Positions 8,250 to 17,513 are shown, counted from the stretch's first letter. The stretch: DNA of 64,000 bases from Curtobacterium herbarum (GCF_016907335.1 NZ_JAFBBT010000001.1:2542001-2606000); one strand, 5' to 3'. The notes: generated by a model from the sequence alone, not told the origin. Program-made: numbers and translations.

Positions 8250-9302
8250 GTGCGCGCAACAGTCATCCACGCCCCTCGCGACATCCGTGTCGAGGAGCGC
8301 GACGCCCCCACGATCCTGACCCCGTCCGACGCCGTCGTGCGCGTCGTCGCCGCGTGCGTCTGCGGCTCCGACCTCTGGCCCTACCGCGGTGTCCGCGACA
8401 CAGCGGAGCCGCGGGCCATCGGGCACGAGTTCGTCGGTGTCGTCGACCAGGTCGGCGACGACGTGACCGACCTGCGCGTCGGCGACTTCGTCATCGCGCC
8501 CTTCACCACCAACGACGGCACCTGCCAGGCCTGCGCGCACGGCATGACGAGCGGCTGCGACCACGGCTCGACGTTCGGCGTCACGCCGGACGCGTACGGC
8601 CACCCGCTCGGCGGTGCCCAGGCCGAGTACGTCCGCGTGCCGGACGCCGCCGCCAGCCTGGTCGTCGTCCCCGGACCGGTCGACGACGACCTCGTGCCGT
8701 CGCTGCTGACCCTGTCCGACGTGTTCTCCACCGGACACCACGCGGCCGTGTCGGCGGAGGTCGGCCCCGGCAAGACCGTCGTCGTGGTCGGCGACGGCGC
8801 GGTCGGACTGTCCGCCGTGCTGGCCGCGAAGCGCCTCGGCGCCGAGCGGATCATCGCGATGAGCCGGCACGCCGACCGGCAGGCCCTGGCGCGCGAGTTC
8901 GGTGCGACGGACGTCGTCGAGACCCGCGGTGACGAGGGTGTCGCGGCCGTGCGGGAGCTGCTCGGCGGCGACCTGGCCGACTGCGCGCTCGAGGCCGTCG
9001 GCACCGCGGAGAGCATGGACCAGGCCCTGCGCGTCGTCCGTCCCGGTGGCGCCGTCGGCTACGTCGGTGTCCCCGCGGGTGACCCGGAGCTGCCGATGCC
9101 GTTCCTGTTCGCGAAGAACATCACGGTCGGTGGCGGGATGGCTCCGGCGCGCGCGTACATCGAGGAGCTGCTGCCGGACGTGCTCTCGCGGGCGATCGAC
9201 CCGGGCAAGGTGTTCGACCTCGAGCTGCCCCTCGACCAGGCGCCCGAGGCCTACGCCGCGATGGACGAGCGCCGCGCCATCAAGGTGCTGCTCCGCCCGT
9301 AG
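8250..9302 (+). CDS. Zinc-dependent alcohol dehydrogenase (MDR superfamily)
   Basis: A 350-residue medium-chain dehydrogenase. The N-terminal catalytic domain shows CVCGSD (zinc ligand Cys), GHEFVG (His-Glu) and a cysteine-containing loop at CQACAHGMTSGC that would hold the structural zinc. The Rossmann domain begins at VVVVGDGAVGLSAVLAA and binds NAD(P). It oxidises or reduces an unknown alcohol/aldehyde. The GTG at 8250 has GGAAGG upstream. It is divergent from DUF3097 and convergent with the methyltransferase gene, with a 17-bp inverted repeat between the two stops. Glutathione-independent formaldehyde or sorbitol-type activities are possible; the substrate is not decidable. Confidence 0.92.
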   Translation: MRATVIHAPRDIRVEERDAPTILTPSDAVVRVVAACVCGSDLWPYRGVRDTAEPRAIGHEFVGVVDQVGDDVTDLRVGDFVIAPFTTNDGTCQACAHGMTSGCDHGSTFGVTPDAYGHPLGGAQAEYVRVPDAAASLVVVPGPVDDDLVPSLLTLSDVFSTGHHAAVSAEVGPGKTVVVVGDGAVGLSAVLAAKRLGAERIIAMSRHADRQALAREFGATDVVETRGDEGVAAVRELLGGDLADCALEAVGTAESMDQALRVVRPGGAVGYVGVPAGDPELPMPFLFAKNITVGGGMAPARAYIEELLPDVLSRAIDPGKVFDLELPLDQAPEAYAAMDERRAIKVLLRP

Positions 9303-9317
9303 CCCCTCTCCCCCGCG

Positions 9318-9381
9318 AAACGCAACGTGGGCGGTCCCGCGCAGCGGTACTCCGTTGCGCAGAGCCGCCCACGTTGCGTTT
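9318..9381. terminator. Inverted repeat between convergent genes (probable bidirectional terminator)
   Basis: Perfect 17-nt arms (9318-9334 and 9365-9381) around a 30-nt loop. They start and end with AAA/TTT, so either strand would give a stem followed by a short U run. It serves the dehydrogenase (+) and the methyltransferase (-). Confidence 0.65.
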
Positions 9382-9423
9382 TGCGGACGCGCCGCGCACG
9401 CGCCGCGCACGCGCCGCTCCGGG

Positions 9424-10116
9424 TCAGTCGCGGACGGCGAGGACGCGGTGCGGGGACGCGGGCTCCGCACGCCAGCCCGACGGCAGGGCCGCGGCGAGCT
9501 CGGGGACGGTGAAGCTCCGGCGGATGGAGCGGAGGCCGTCCTCGCGGATGAAGGTGCCGGCCGCGACGAAGGACGCCCCGACCGCGTAGAGCCGGTAGGC
9601 GGACACCGAGCGCCGGATGTCGGAGTGCACGCTGCGCCCGACGGCGAGCTCGGCGGAGTACCGGAGGAACGCCGCACGCTCGGCGTCGTCGAGGTGGTGC
9701 AGCACGTGGTTCGACACGACGACGTCGAACCGCTCCCCCGCCGCCACCAGGTCACCGCTCGACTGCGTCCGGAAGGTCACCCCCGCCGTCGTCTGCCGTT
9801 CGGCCGCCGCGATCGCCCGCGGGTCCGGGTCGACGCCGACGACCTCGAGGTCGAAGCCGTCACTCCGCGCCCACCGCACCAGCGACCGGGCCAGGTCACC
9901 GCCGCCGCAGCCGAGGTCGAGCACGCGGGCCCGACCGGTCGGCGGCAGTGCCGGCACGACGTGGGTGCGCCACACCGACCGCCAGCCGGACACCGCCGCG
10001 TTCACCAGGGCGAAGCGGCGGAACGTCCGGTCGAGCGTCGCCGGGTCGCAGCCCGGATCGTCCATGAGTTCGCGCAGGTCGACGGCGCGGGTGGACAGGT
10101 CGACCGGCTCGGTCAC
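9424..10116 (-). CDS. Class I SAM-dependent methyltransferase
   Basis: A 230-residue methyltransferase with motif I VLDLGCGGGDL, an acidic residue in VVGVDPDP (motif II) and SNHVLHHLDD at the post-I catalytic strand. This layout resembles the UbiE/methyltransferase-11/25 group that acts on small molecules and quinone- or polyketide-like substrates. The GTG at 10116 overlaps the TGA of the type III polyketide synthase gene (GTGA), so the two are translationally coupled. The obvious inference is that it O- or C-methylates the polyketide product. No signal peptide or membrane segment is visible. Confidence 0.88.
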   Translation of the reverse strand: MTEPVDLSTRAVDLRELMDDPGCDPATLDRTFRRFALVNAAVSGWRSVWRTHVVPALPPTGRARVLDLGCGGGDLARSLVRWARSDGFDLEVVGVDPDPRAIAAAERQTTAGVTFRTQSSGDLVAAGERFDVVVSNHVLHHLDDAERAAFLRYSAELAVGRSVHSDIRRSVSAYRLYAVGASFVAAGTFIREDGLRSIRRSFTVPELAAALPSGWRAEPASPHRVLAVRD

Positions 10117-11339
10117 GCCCCGACCCCGACGGGAGCGGCCGTGGTGGGAGCGGACGTGGTGGGAGCGGACGTGGTGGGAGCGGCCGCGGTGGGGGCGGCC
10201 GCGGCCGTCTCGACCGCGGCGGGCGCACCACTCGCGGCAGCGGCGGCGACCGGGCTCCCGACCACGGTCAGCGACGCCGCCTCGACCGTCAACCCCGGCC
10301 CGAAGGCCAGCGCGACGACGGGCGTGCCGTCCGACGGAGCCGCTTCGAGGGCCTCTCGGAGGACGAACAGCACCGTCGCACTCGACATGTTGCCGTGGTC
10401 GCGGAGGACCGCGCGACTCGCCGTCAACGCACTGTCCGGCAGCTGCAGGGCGTCCTGGGTCCGGTCGAGGATCGCCCGGCCGCCGGGGTGCACGGCCCAC
10501 ACCGGCACGTCGTCCGGGGTCCAGCTGCGCGGGTCGAGGAGCGGGGCGACCGCCTCGGCCGCGTGCACGCCGATGAGCTTCGGCACCTGGGTGCTCAGCA
10601 CCATCTCGAAGCCCTCGTCGCCGATGTTCCACGCCATCTCGCTCGCACCCTCGGGCAGGACGGTGGTGGTGAAGGCGTCGAGACGGAGGCCGGACCCCTC
10701 CGCCGTCACGACGGCCGCCGCGGCACCGTCGCCGAAGACGCTGTTCGCGACGATCTGGTCCGGGTCCTCGGAGTTCCGAACGTGCAGTGTGCAGAGTTCG
10801 GCGCAGACGACCAGCACGACCGCGCTCGGGTCAGCGCCGACGAAGGCGTCCGCGATGCGGAGCGCCGGGAACGCCGCGAAGCAGCCCATGAACCCGACGT
10901 GCTGCCGGAAGACGTTCCGTCGCAGGCCGAGTTCCTCGACGATCGCCAGGTCCGGCCCGGGCTGCGTGAACCCGGTGCAGGAGACGGTCACGACGTGGGT
11001 GACGGTCGCCGGGTCGACCGCGGCACGCTCGAGGGCGTCACGCGCGGCGCCGACGAACAGGGGCGGGGCGAGCTCACGGAACCGGTCGTTCCGGGTGCCC
11101 GTGCTCGGCGAGGTGAGGACCCCGTCGTCGTCGCGGAAGACGCCGGGCCCGGCGGCGGAGTCGAGCTCCGGCAGGACGCTGTGGCGGTGCTCCACCTCGG
11201 AGGCGTTGAAGGCCGCGGGGACGAGCCGCGAGGCGAGCCTCCCCAGGCCGGGCTGGGCGGCGAACAGGTCACGGACCGACGCCTGCCCGAGGGTGGTCCG
11301 CGGGACGGCGGTACCGATGGCTCGGATCGTTGCTGACAC
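10113..11339 (-). CDS. Type III polyketide synthase (chalcone/stilbene synthase superfamily)
   Basis: A 408-residue homodimeric ketosynthase making alkylresorcinol-, pyrone- or phloroglucinol-type products from an acyl-CoA starter and malonyl-CoA. The triad is visible: Cys153 in GFMGCFAA, His284 in AVHPGGRA and Asn317 in DHGNMSS, plus the GFGPG-like loop (AFGPGLTVE). The GTG at 11339 gives the expected N-terminus (SATIRAIGTAVP). Beyond the fold, residues 361-408 form an Ala/Thr/Pro-rich tail encoded by 15-bp tandem repeats, absent from typical enzymes. It is coupled to a methyltransferase; no oxidoreductase or prenyltransferase follows. Confidence 0.93.
   Translation of the reverse strand: MSATIRAIGTAVPRTTLGQASVRDLFAAQPGLGRLASRLVPAAFNASEVEHRHSVLPELDSAAGPGVFRDDDGVLTSPSTGTRNDRFRELAPPLFVGAARDALERAAVDPATVTHVVTVSCTGFTQPGPDLAIVEELGLRRNVFRQHVGFMGCFAAFPALRIADAFVGADPSAVVLVVCAELCTLHVRNSEDPDQIVANSVFGDGAAAAVVTAEGSGLRLDAFTTTVLPEGASEMAWNIGDEGFEMVLSTQVPKLIGVHAAEAVAPLLDPRSWTPDDVPVWAVHPGGRAILDRTQDALQLPDSALTASRAVLRDHGNMSSATVLFVLREALEAAPSDGTPVVALAFGPGLTVEAASLTVVGSPVAAAAASGAPAAVETAAAAPTAAAPTTSAPTTSAPTTAAPVGVGA
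10141..10200. repeat. 15-bp tandem repeat encoding the synthase C-terminal tail
   Basis: Four units of 15 bp (10141, 10156, 10171, 10186), the first two identical (gtggtgggagcggac). They encode Ala/Pro/Thr pentads and are in frame with the synthase. Confidence 0.9.
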
Positions 11340-11380
11340 GCTCCATCCTGTCACCGGGTTGCTGACGTGTCCCCAGGATG

Positions 11381-11420
11381 GACGGGAGGCCCGTGGCGGT
11401 CTCGCCACGGGCCTCCCGTC
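11381..11420 (-). terminator. Terminator hairpin after gatB
   Basis: Perfect 18-bp stem (11381-11398 and 11403-11420) with a 4-nt loop, beginning GACGGGAGGC. It lies between the gatB stop and the polyketide synthase start, on the minus-strand path. No long U run follows. Confidence 0.75.
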
Positions 11421-11441
11421 GTGCGCGTCCAGCGCTGGGTC

Positions 11442-11495
11442 GTGCTGATCGTGCTGATCGTGCTGGTCGTGCTGGTCGTGCTGGTCGCGCTGGGG
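11442..11495. repeat. 9-bp tandem repeat
   Basis: Six 9-bp units (gtgctgatc or gtgctggtc, the last degenerate) just downstream of the gatB stop codon. Non-coding on the minus strand; possible length-variable spacer. Confidence 0.85.
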
Positions 11496-11506
11496 CGTGC
11501 TGGGTC

Positions 11507-13009
11507 CTACAGCTGCTGCGCCCGCTCGAGGACGAGCTCGCGCACGCGTGCGGCGTCGGCCTGGCCCTTCATCGCCTTCATCACGGAGCCGATGATCGCG
11601 CCGGCGGCCTGGACCTTGCCGTCGCGGATCTTCTGCAGCACGTCCGGCTGCCCGGCGAGCGCTTCGTCGACGGCGGCGGTCAGGGCCGAGTCGTCCGAGA
11701 CGACCTTGAGTCCGCGGGACTCGACGACCTGGGCCGGCGAGCCCTCACCGGCGATGACGCCTTCGAGGACCTGGCGTGCGAGCCGGTCGGTCAGGTCACC
11801 CGACTCGACGAGCGCGATGACCTCGGCCACGTGCTGCGGCGACACGAGGTCACCGGGGGCGGCGTCCTGCGCGTTGGCGACCCGGCTGATCTCGCCGGTC
11901 CACCACTTGCGGGCGGCCTGCGGGCCGGCACCGGCGTCGATGGTCGCCTGGACCTCGTCGAGCAGCCCGCCGTTGACGACGTCCTGGAACTCGAGGTCGG
12001 CGAAGCCCCACTCGCCCTTGAGGCGACGGCGGCGCGCCACCGGTGCCTCGGGCAGGCTCGCACGGAGCTCCTCGATGAGTGCCGGGTCGGGCACGACGGG
12101 CAGCAGGTCCGGCTCCGGGAAGTACCGGTAGTCGTCGGCGTCCGACTTGGGACGGCCGGCCGAGGTGCGGCCGGTGTCCTCGTGCCAGTGCCGGGTCTCC
12201 TGCGTGATCGTCCCGCCCGCGGCGAGGATCGCGGCCTGGCGCTGGATCTCGTAGCGGATGGCCCGCTCGACGGCGCGGAACGAGTTGACGTTCTTCGTCT
12301 CGGTGCGGGTACCGAGCTTCTCCTGGCCCCAGGGGCGCAGCGAGATGTTCGCGTCGCAGCGCAGGTTGCCGCGCTCCATGCGGGCCTCGGAGACGCCGAG
12401 CGCCCGGACCAGGTCACGGATGACCTGCACGTACGCAGCACCGAGCTCGGGGGCGCGTTCCTTGGCCCCGACGATCGGCTTCGTGACGATCTCGACCAGC
12501 GGGACGCCGGCACGGTTGTAGTCGACGAGCGAGTACTCGGCGCCCTGGATGCGGCCGGTGGCACCGCCGACGTGCGTCAGCTTGCCCGCGTCTTCCTCCA
12601 TGTGGGCGCGCTCGATCGGCACCTGGAAGATCGTGCCGTCGGCGAGTTCGACCTCGACCTCGCCCTCGAACGCGATCGGCTCGTCGAACTGCGAGATCTG
12701 GTAGTTCTTCGGGTTGTCCGGGTAGAAGTAGTTCTTCCGCGCGAACCGCGAGCTCTCGGCGATCGAGCAGCCGAGCGCGAGCCCGAGCTGGATCGAGTAC
12801 CGCACGGCCTGCTCGTTGACGACCGGCAGGGACCCGGGCAGCCCGAGGTCGACCGGCGTCACGTTCGTGTTCGGCTCGCCGCCGAAGAAGTTCGGCGCGT
12901 CCGAGAACATCTTCGTCGCCGTCGCGAGCTCGACGTGCACCTCGAAGCCGAGGACCGGCTCGAACCGCTCGATCGCCTCGTCGAAGTCCATGAGTGCGTC
13001 CTTGGCCAT
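11507..13009 (-). CDS. gatB: Aspartyl/glutamyl-tRNA(Asn/Gln) amidotransferase subunit B
   Basis: A 500-residue GatB. With GatA and GatC it converts Glu-tRNA(Gln) (and Asp-tRNA(Asn) where needed) to the amidated form, phosphorylating the misacylated tRNA. Family motifs are seen in order: [10 protein letters not shown] near the start, [16 protein letters not shown], the RLNLVEIV-like [24 protein letters not shown] and a C-terminal YqeY-like helical domain ending [10 protein letters not shown]. The ATG at 13009 overlaps the gatA stop (TGATG). Last gene of gatCAB; a strong hairpin follows at 11381-11420. Confidence 0.98.
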   Translation of the reverse strand: MAKDALMDFDEAIERFEPVLGFEVHVELATATKMFSDAPNFFGGEPNTNVTPVDLGLPGSLPVVNEQAVRYSIQLGLALGCSIAESSRFARKNYFYPDNPKNYQISQFDEPIAFEGEVEVELADGTIFQVPIERAHMEEDAGKLTHVGGATGRIQGAEYSLVDYNRAGVPLVEIVTKPIVGAKERAPELGAAYVQVIRDLVRALGVSEARMERGNLRCDANISLRPWGQEKLGTRTETKNVNSFRAVERAIRYEIQRQAAILAAGGTITQETRHWHEDTGRTSAGRPKSDADDYRYFPEPDLLPVVPDPALIEELRASLPEAPVARRRRLKGEWGFADLEFQDVVNGGLLDEVQATIDAGAGPQAARKWWTGEISRVANAQDAAPGDLVSPQHVAEVIALVESGDLTDRLARQVLEGVIAGEGSPAQVVESRGLKVVSDDSALTAAVDEALAGQPDVLQKIRDGKVQAAGAIIGSVMKAMKGQADAARVRELVLERAQQL

Positions 13010-14556
13010 CAGATGACACCTTCCTCGGCGGCGGACTGCTGTGCGGCGTCCAGGTTGGGCATCCGGGAGATCAGCGGCGCGCCCCACTGCTGCTCGAGCA
13101 GACGCTCGAGGGCGGCACCGACCCGGTAGAGCCGGGCGTCCTCACGCTGCGGGGCCATCAGCTGCACACCGGTCGGCAGGGAGTCCTCGGGCGCCAGGCC
13201 GTTCGGGATGCTCATGCCGGGCACGCCCGCCAGGTTCGCCGGGATCGTGGTGAGGTCGTTGAGGTACATCGCGAGCGGGTCGTCGATGCGCTCACCGATC
13301 TTGAACGCCGTCGTCGGCGCCGACGGGCTGATGAGCAGGTCGACCTGCTCGAACGCGGCCGTGAAGTCGCGCTGCACGAGCGTGCGGACCTTCTGCGCGC
13401 TGCCGTAGTAGGCGTCGTAGTACCCGGCGCTCAGGGCGTAGGTGCCGAGGATGATGCGTCGCTTGACCTCGGGACCGAAGCCGGCTTCACGCGTGGCGGC
13501 CATGACGTCCTCGACCGTCGCACCGCCCTCGGGCGTGACCCGCAGGCCGAAGCGGACCGAGTCGAACTTCGCGAGGTTCGACGACGCTTCCGCCGGCAGG
13601 ATCAGGTAGTAGGCGCTGATCGCGTAGGCGAACGACGGGGCGTCGATCTCGACGACGACGGCGCCCGCGGACTCGAGCAGCGCGACGGTCTCCTGGAAGC
13701 GCTGGGTGACACCGGCCTGGAAGCCTTCGCCACCGGCGAGCTCCTTGACGACGCCGATGCGGACGCCCTTGAGCGAGTCGGCCTGCAGCCCGTCGCGTGC
13801 GGCGGCGGCGAACGACGGCCACTCCTGCCGCAACGAGGTGGAGTCCTTCGGGTCGTGCCCGCCGATGACGTCGTGCAGCAGCGCGGCGTCGAGGACGGTG
13901 CGGGACACCGGTCCGATCTGGTCGAGGCTCGACGCCAGCGCGATCGCACCGTAGCGGCTGACGCCACCGTAGGTCGGCTTCACACCGACGGTGCCCGTGA
14001 CGGCACCCGGCTGACGGATCGAGCCACCGGTGTCGGAACCGAGGGCGAGCGGGGCTTCGTGCGCGGCGACCGCGGCGGCCGAGCCACCACCGGACCCGCC
14101 GGGGATCCGGTCGAGGTCCCACGGGTTGTGCGTCGGGCCGTACGCCGAGAACTCGGTCGACGAGCCCATCGCGAACTCGTCCATGTTGGTCTTGCCGAGC
14201 GGCACCAGGCCGGCACGGCGGAGCTTGGCGACCGGGGTGGCGTCGTACGGCGGCACCCAGCCCTCGAGGATCTTCGAGCCCGAGGTGGTCGGCATGTCCT
14301 GCGTGCACAGGACGTCCTTCACGGCGATGGGCACACCGGCGAGCGGACCGAGGTCGTCCCCGGCCGCGCGGCGGGAGTCGATGGCCTTCGCGGCGGCGAT
14401 CGCGTTCTGGTTGACGTGCAGGAACGCGTGCACGTCCCCGTCGACGGCGGCGATCCGGTCCAGGTGGGCCTGCGTGGCCTCGACGCTCGAGACGTCGCGG
14501 GCCACCAGGGCGTCGGCGAGCGCGGCAGCGCTCAGCGTGGTGATGTCGTGGGTCAC
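13009..14556 (-). CDS. gatA: Aspartyl/glutamyl-tRNA amidotransferase subunit A (amidase)
   Basis: A 515-residue amidase-signature enzyme that hydrolyses glutamine to supply ammonia to GatB. The Ser-cisSer-Lys triad is visible: Lys in VAVKDVL, the glycine/serine loop PGGSGGGSA, and [10 protein letters not shown] carrying the nucleophile. Length is normal for the family. The GTG at 14556 follows the gatC stop by 11 bp, and the stop overlaps gatB, so the operon gatC-gatA-gatB is complete. The presence of GatCAB implies indirect Gln-tRNA (and possibly Asn-tRNA) synthesis in this organism. Confidence 0.98.
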   Translation of the reverse strand: MTHDITTLSAAALADALVARDVSSVEATQAHLDRIAAVDGDVHAFLHVNQNAIAAAKAIDSRRAAGDDLGPLAGVPIAVKDVLCTQDMPTTSGSKILEGWVPPYDATPVAKLRRAGLVPLGKTNMDEFAMGSSTEFSAYGPTHNPWDLDRIPGGSGGGSAAAVAAHEAPLALGSDTGGSIRQPGAVTGTVGVKPTYGGVSRYGAIALASSLDQIGPVSRTVLDAALLHDVIGGHDPKDSTSLRQEWPSFAAAARDGLQADSLKGVRIGVVKELAGGEGFQAGVTQRFQETVALLESAGAVVVEIDAPSFAYAISAYYLILPAEASSNLAKFDSVRFGLRVTPEGGATVEDVMAATREAGFGPEVKRRIILGTYALSAGYYDAYYGSAQKVRTLVQRDFTAAFEQVDLLISPSAPTTAFKIGERIDDPLAMYLNDLTTIPANLAGVPGMSIPNGLAPEDSLPTGVQLMAPQREDARLYRVGAALERLLEQQWGAPLISRMPNLDAAQQSAAEEGVI

Positions 14557-14567
14557 TGTTCTTCCGC

Positions 14568-14867
14568 CTACTGTTCTTCGCCGAGGATCGCGGTCACCCG
14601 GAAGCGCTCGCCGTCCGAGTCGGGGGCGCCGGAGAGCGCCTGCTCCTGGGTCAGCGTCTCGCCGACCACGTCGGGGCGGGACACGTTCTCGAGCGGGACC
14701 GGGTGGCTCGTCGCGGGGACGTCCGGGGTCGCGACCTCGGTGACCTTGGCGACGCTGTCGACGATGAGTGACAGCTCCTCGGTCATCTTCTCGATCTCGT
14801 CGGGCGTGAGTGCGATACGTGCGAGGTTCGCCAGGTGTGCGACCTGCTCGCTCGTGATGTCAGGCAT
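14568..14867 (-). CDS. gatC: Aspartyl/glutamyl-tRNA amidotransferase subunit C
   Basis: A 99-residue GatC, the small belt-like subunit that stabilises GatA-GatB. Diagnostic features are the N-terminal [18 protein letters not shown] segment and the C-terminal DxxxxS...FRVTAIL end. The ATG at 14867 has GGAG upstream. A TAGACT -10 at 14902-14907 would give a short, roughly 28-nt leader, so unlike many neighbours this transcript is leadered. First gene of gatCAB. Confidence 0.96.
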   Translation of the reverse strand: MPDITSEQVAHLANLARIALTPDEIEKMTEELSLIVDSVAKVTEVATPDVPATSHPVPLENVSRPDVVGETLTQEQALSGAPDSDGERFRVTAILGEEQ

Positions 14868-14901
14868 GGTGCTCCGTCGATCGGTTCGTGGGGTGCGCAC
14901 C

Positions 14902-14907
14902 AGTCTA
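14902..14907 (-). promoter_or_regulatory. -10 element for gatCAB
   Basis: TAGACT on the minus strand, predicting a start about 28 nt before gatC, which has its own GGAG ribosome site. Confidence 0.5.
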
Positions 14908-14975
14908 TTGGGCGTGCCGCGCGGGGGTCGGACGGCTGTGGACGCGCGACGACGAGCGCCCCGCTGTGCAGGACG

Positions 14976-15024
14976 GTCTGGAGGCCCGGTGCCGGCCCGA
15001 CGGACCGGCACCGGGCCTCCAGAC
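14976..15024 (-). terminator. Terminator hairpin after the penicillin-binding protein gene
   Basis: Perfect 20-bp stem (14976-14995 and 15005-15024) with a 9-nt loop and a GGAGGCCCGG core, between the gatC promoter and the PBP stop. Confidence 0.75.
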
Positions 15025-15049
15025 GGTCACGCGATGCTGCGCCGACCGC

Positions 15050-15090
15050 GCGGCACCCGCGTCAGCCCACCACGCGGCACCCGCGTCAGC
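15050..15090. repeat. 17-bp direct repeat downstream of the PBP gene
   Basis: Two identical copies of gcggcacccgcgtcagc at 15050-15066 and 15074-15090, followed by degenerate copies up to the PBP stop codon at 15137. Confidence 0.85.
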
Positions 15091-15136
15091 GGGAGCCCTG
15101 CGTAAGCGCGAGCCCCGGGTCAGCGCGAGCCGGGCG

Positions 15137-17500
15137 TCAGCCCGCCGGCGGCGCCGCGCCTGCGCCGGCCGGCGTCCCGCCACCGGTCACGGCAGCAGCC
15201 GGTGCCTGCGCCGCCGGGTCGGACGTCGTCGGCGCCTGCGTCCCGGGCGCGTTCGTGTCGGGCGCATTCGTGTCCGGGGTGTTCGTGTCCGGCGCGTTCG
15301 TGTCCGGCGACTGCGCCCCCTGCTGGGCGTCCGACCCGGACGACGGCGCCGCGGTCTTCGCCTTCGCGGGCGTCCCGATCATCGCCTGGTCCGGGGTCGG
15401 CAGCGCACCGCCGCCGTACGTCCCGTCGAGGTACGACATCATCTGCTTGCCGACGCCGAACTTCGCGCTGTACCCGGTCGTGCCCTGCAGGAACGGCCAG
15501 TTCGCCAGGCGCACGTGGCCCTCCACGTTGCCGATCCAGGTCGCGTTCGTGTACTTCGTCGTCGAGGCGATGAGCCAGTTCTGCTCGTCACCGTCGGTCG
15601 TGCCGGTCTTGGCGAACTTCGGCACGGAGTCGCCCGGGTTGGCGGTGGCCGCCGTGCCCTTCCCGCTGAGGACGCCCTGCAGCGCCCAGTCGACGGTGCC
15701 GGCGACCTGGGCGCTGACCCCGCGGTTGCACGTCGCCGGGGTCGGCCGGATGGTGGCGCCGCTGGCCGTCGTGACGGAGTCGATCGTGGTCGGGGTGCAG
15801 GCGACGCCGCCGTTCGCGAACCCGGCGTACGCCTCGGCGAGGTCCACCGGCGACAGCGGGTTGGTCCCGAGCACTGACGCGGGAGTGGAACCGGGTGCAC
15901 TGCCGTCGGCCTGGTGGATGCCCATGCCCTCGGCGGTCTTCTGGATCCCGCACAGGTCGAGCTGCTTCGCCATCGCTCCGAAGGCGGTGTTGATGGACTC
16001 CACGGTCGCGTCGAGCACGGTCATCGACGACGGCACCTGTTCGGCGTTGGCGACGTTCCAGGGGCTCCCGCTGACGGACGTGCACGAGTTCGTGAACTCG
16101 GCCTGGGGGAACGAGTGCTCGGTCGTCGACACCGACTGGGACAGGGTGTGCCCGTTCGCCAGCCAGTCGGCCAGGGTGAAGACCTTGTACGTCGATCCGG
16201 TCTGGAACCCGCTGGAGCTGCCGACGGCCTGGTCGGCGTTGTAGTTCACGGCGGTGGCGCCCGCGGTCGGTGCGTCGGACTGCGTGTACGCGGTGTTCTG
16301 CACCATCGAGACCACGCGGCCGGTGCCGGGTTCGACCGTGACGTTCGTGCCGCCGGCGTCGACGCCGGCCATCGTCGTCGGGACGTAGGACGACAGCGCA
16401 CTCTGCGCGTGGTTCTGGAGGTCGAGGTCGAGCGACGTGTGGATCGACAGCCCCTTCGTGTCCAGGGTGGCGATCCGGTCCGAGGCGGTCTTGCCGAACG
16501 CCGGGTCGGCGAGCAGCTGCGACCGCACCATGTCGCAGAAGTACCCGGCGTCGTACTTCGTGGCCGCGGTCGAGCAGCCGTTCGCGGTCGCGGTGATCTT
16601 CGGCGTGATCGGCGTCGCGATGGCCTTCGTCAGCTCGGCCCGCGAGATCGCGCCGTGGGCGTGCATCCGGCGCAGGACGTAGTCGCGGCGGACCTTCGTC
16701 AGCGCGTACCCGTTCGCCGAACCGTTCTGCTTGTCCGACGGGTGGTCGATGCGCAGGTTCGACGGGTTGTTGAGGATCGCCACGAGGGTCGCGGACTGCA
16801 CGAGCGACAGGTCCTTCGCGTGCACGCCGAAGTAGTACTCGGCACCGGCCTCGGCACCGTAGACACGTCCGCCGAGACCGACGATGTTGAGGTACCCGGT
16901 CAGGATCGTGTCCTTCGAGTACTTCTTGTCGACCGCGATGGCGTACCGGATCTCCTGCAGCTTCCGTGCCTTCGACTGCCCGGCGACCTTGTCGTAGCAG
17001 GCGTCGACCTTCTTCTTCGTGGACGCCGGGTCCTTGCCGTTGAGCTGCTCGCACTGCTGCACGAGCACGTTCTTCACGTACTGCTGCGTGATGCTCGAAC
17101 CGCCCTGGACGCCCTTGCCGAGTGCGTCGGCGATCGTCGCGCGGAGCGTCCCGACCACGTCGATGCCGCCCTCGGTGTGGAAGCGCGGGTCCTCGGTGTC
17201 GATGGCCGCCTGCTTGAGGGTGTCGGCGATCTGGTCGGACCGGACGTTGACGCGGTTCTCGGCGTAGAAGGACGCGATCGGGACCTCCTGTCCGCCCTGC
17301 TTCGCGTAGACGGTGGACACCTGCTGCGGCGTCTGGATGTCGAGGTAGCTCGGCAGGTCCTCGAAGAACTCGGCCGCGCCGCTCGTGCCCTCGCCCGCGA
17401 CGGCCACGGCGGGGGTCAGCGCGACGGCGACGAGCAGACCGGCGAGGACGGACATGACGATGAACATCAGGAGGGCACCCGGCCACCGCACGATTCGCAT
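15137..17500 (-). CDS. Bifunctional class A penicillin-binding protein (glycosyltransferase/transpeptidase)
   Basis: A 787-residue peptidoglycan synthase. A short cytoplasmic start and one membrane anchor (residues 8-35) precede the glycosyltransferase domain, with catalytic Glu103 in TEDPRFH and the GGSSITQQYVKN motif (133-144). The transpeptidase domain follows with SxxK at 436-439, SIN at 502-504 and KTGT at 631-634. After the catalytic domain is a Pro/Thr/Asp-rich extracellular tail of about 90 residues built on an NAPDT repeat. The ATG at 17500 sits 7 nt after a TACCGT -10, so a leaderless mRNA is likely. The gene is single and closed by a hairpin. Confidence 0.96.
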   Translation of the reverse strand: MRIVRWPGALLMFIVMSVLAGLLVAVALTPAVAVAGEGTSGAAEFFEDLPSYLDIQTPQQVSTVYAKQGGQEVPIASFYAENRVNVRSDQIADTLKQAAIDTEDPRFHTEGGIDVVGTLRATIADALGKGVQGGSSITQQYVKNVLVQQCEQLNGKDPASTKKKVDACYDKVAGQSKARKLQEIRYAIAVDKKYSKDTILTGYLNIVGLGGRVYGAEAGAEYYFGVHAKDLSLVQSATLVAILNNPSNLRIDHPSDKQNGSANGYALTKVRRDYVLRRMHAHGAISRAELTKAIATPITPKITATANGCSTAATKYDAGYFCDMVRSQLLADPAFGKTASDRIATLDTKGLSIHTSLDLDLQNHAQSALSSYVPTTMAGVDAGGTNVTVEPGTGRVVSMVQNTAYTQSDAPTAGATAVNYNADQAVGSSSGFQTGSTYKVFTLADWLANGHTLSQSVSTTEHSFPQAEFTNSCTSVSGSPWNVANAEQVPSSMTVLDATVESINTAFGAMAKQLDLCGIQKTAEGMGIHQADGSAPGSTPASVLGTNPLSPVDLAEAYAGFANGGVACTPTTIDSVTTASGATIRPTPATCNRGVSAQVAGTVDWALQGVLSGKGTAATANPGDSVPKFAKTGTTDGDEQNWLIASTTKYTNATWIGNVEGHVRLANWPFLQGTTGYSAKFGVGKQMMSYLDGTYGGGALPTPDQAMIGTPAKAKTAAPSSGSDAQQGAQSPDTNAPDTNTPDTNAPDTNAPGTQAPTTSDPAAQAPAAAVTGGGTPAGAGAAPPAG
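15251..15310. repeat. 15-bp tandem repeat encoding the PBP tail
   Basis: Four 15-bp units (starting 15251, 15266, 15281, 15296) with core ttcgtgtcc. Each encodes one NAPDT-like pentad of the extracellular tail. Confidence 0.9.
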
Positions 17501-17507
17501 GTCGAGC

Positions 17508-17513
17508 ACGGTA
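17508..17513 (-). promoter_or_regulatory. -10 element for the PBP gene
   Basis: TACCGT on the minus strand, 7 nt before the ATG at 17500; leaderless arrangement. Confidence 0.5.

Noticed and set aside
8170..8259. Longer N-termini for the DUF3097 protein (starts at 8226, 8229 or 8259)
   Set aside because: They would overlap or crowd the divergent dehydrogenase promoter, while the GTG at 8169 has a -10 at leaderless spacing and begins at the conserved family N-terminus.
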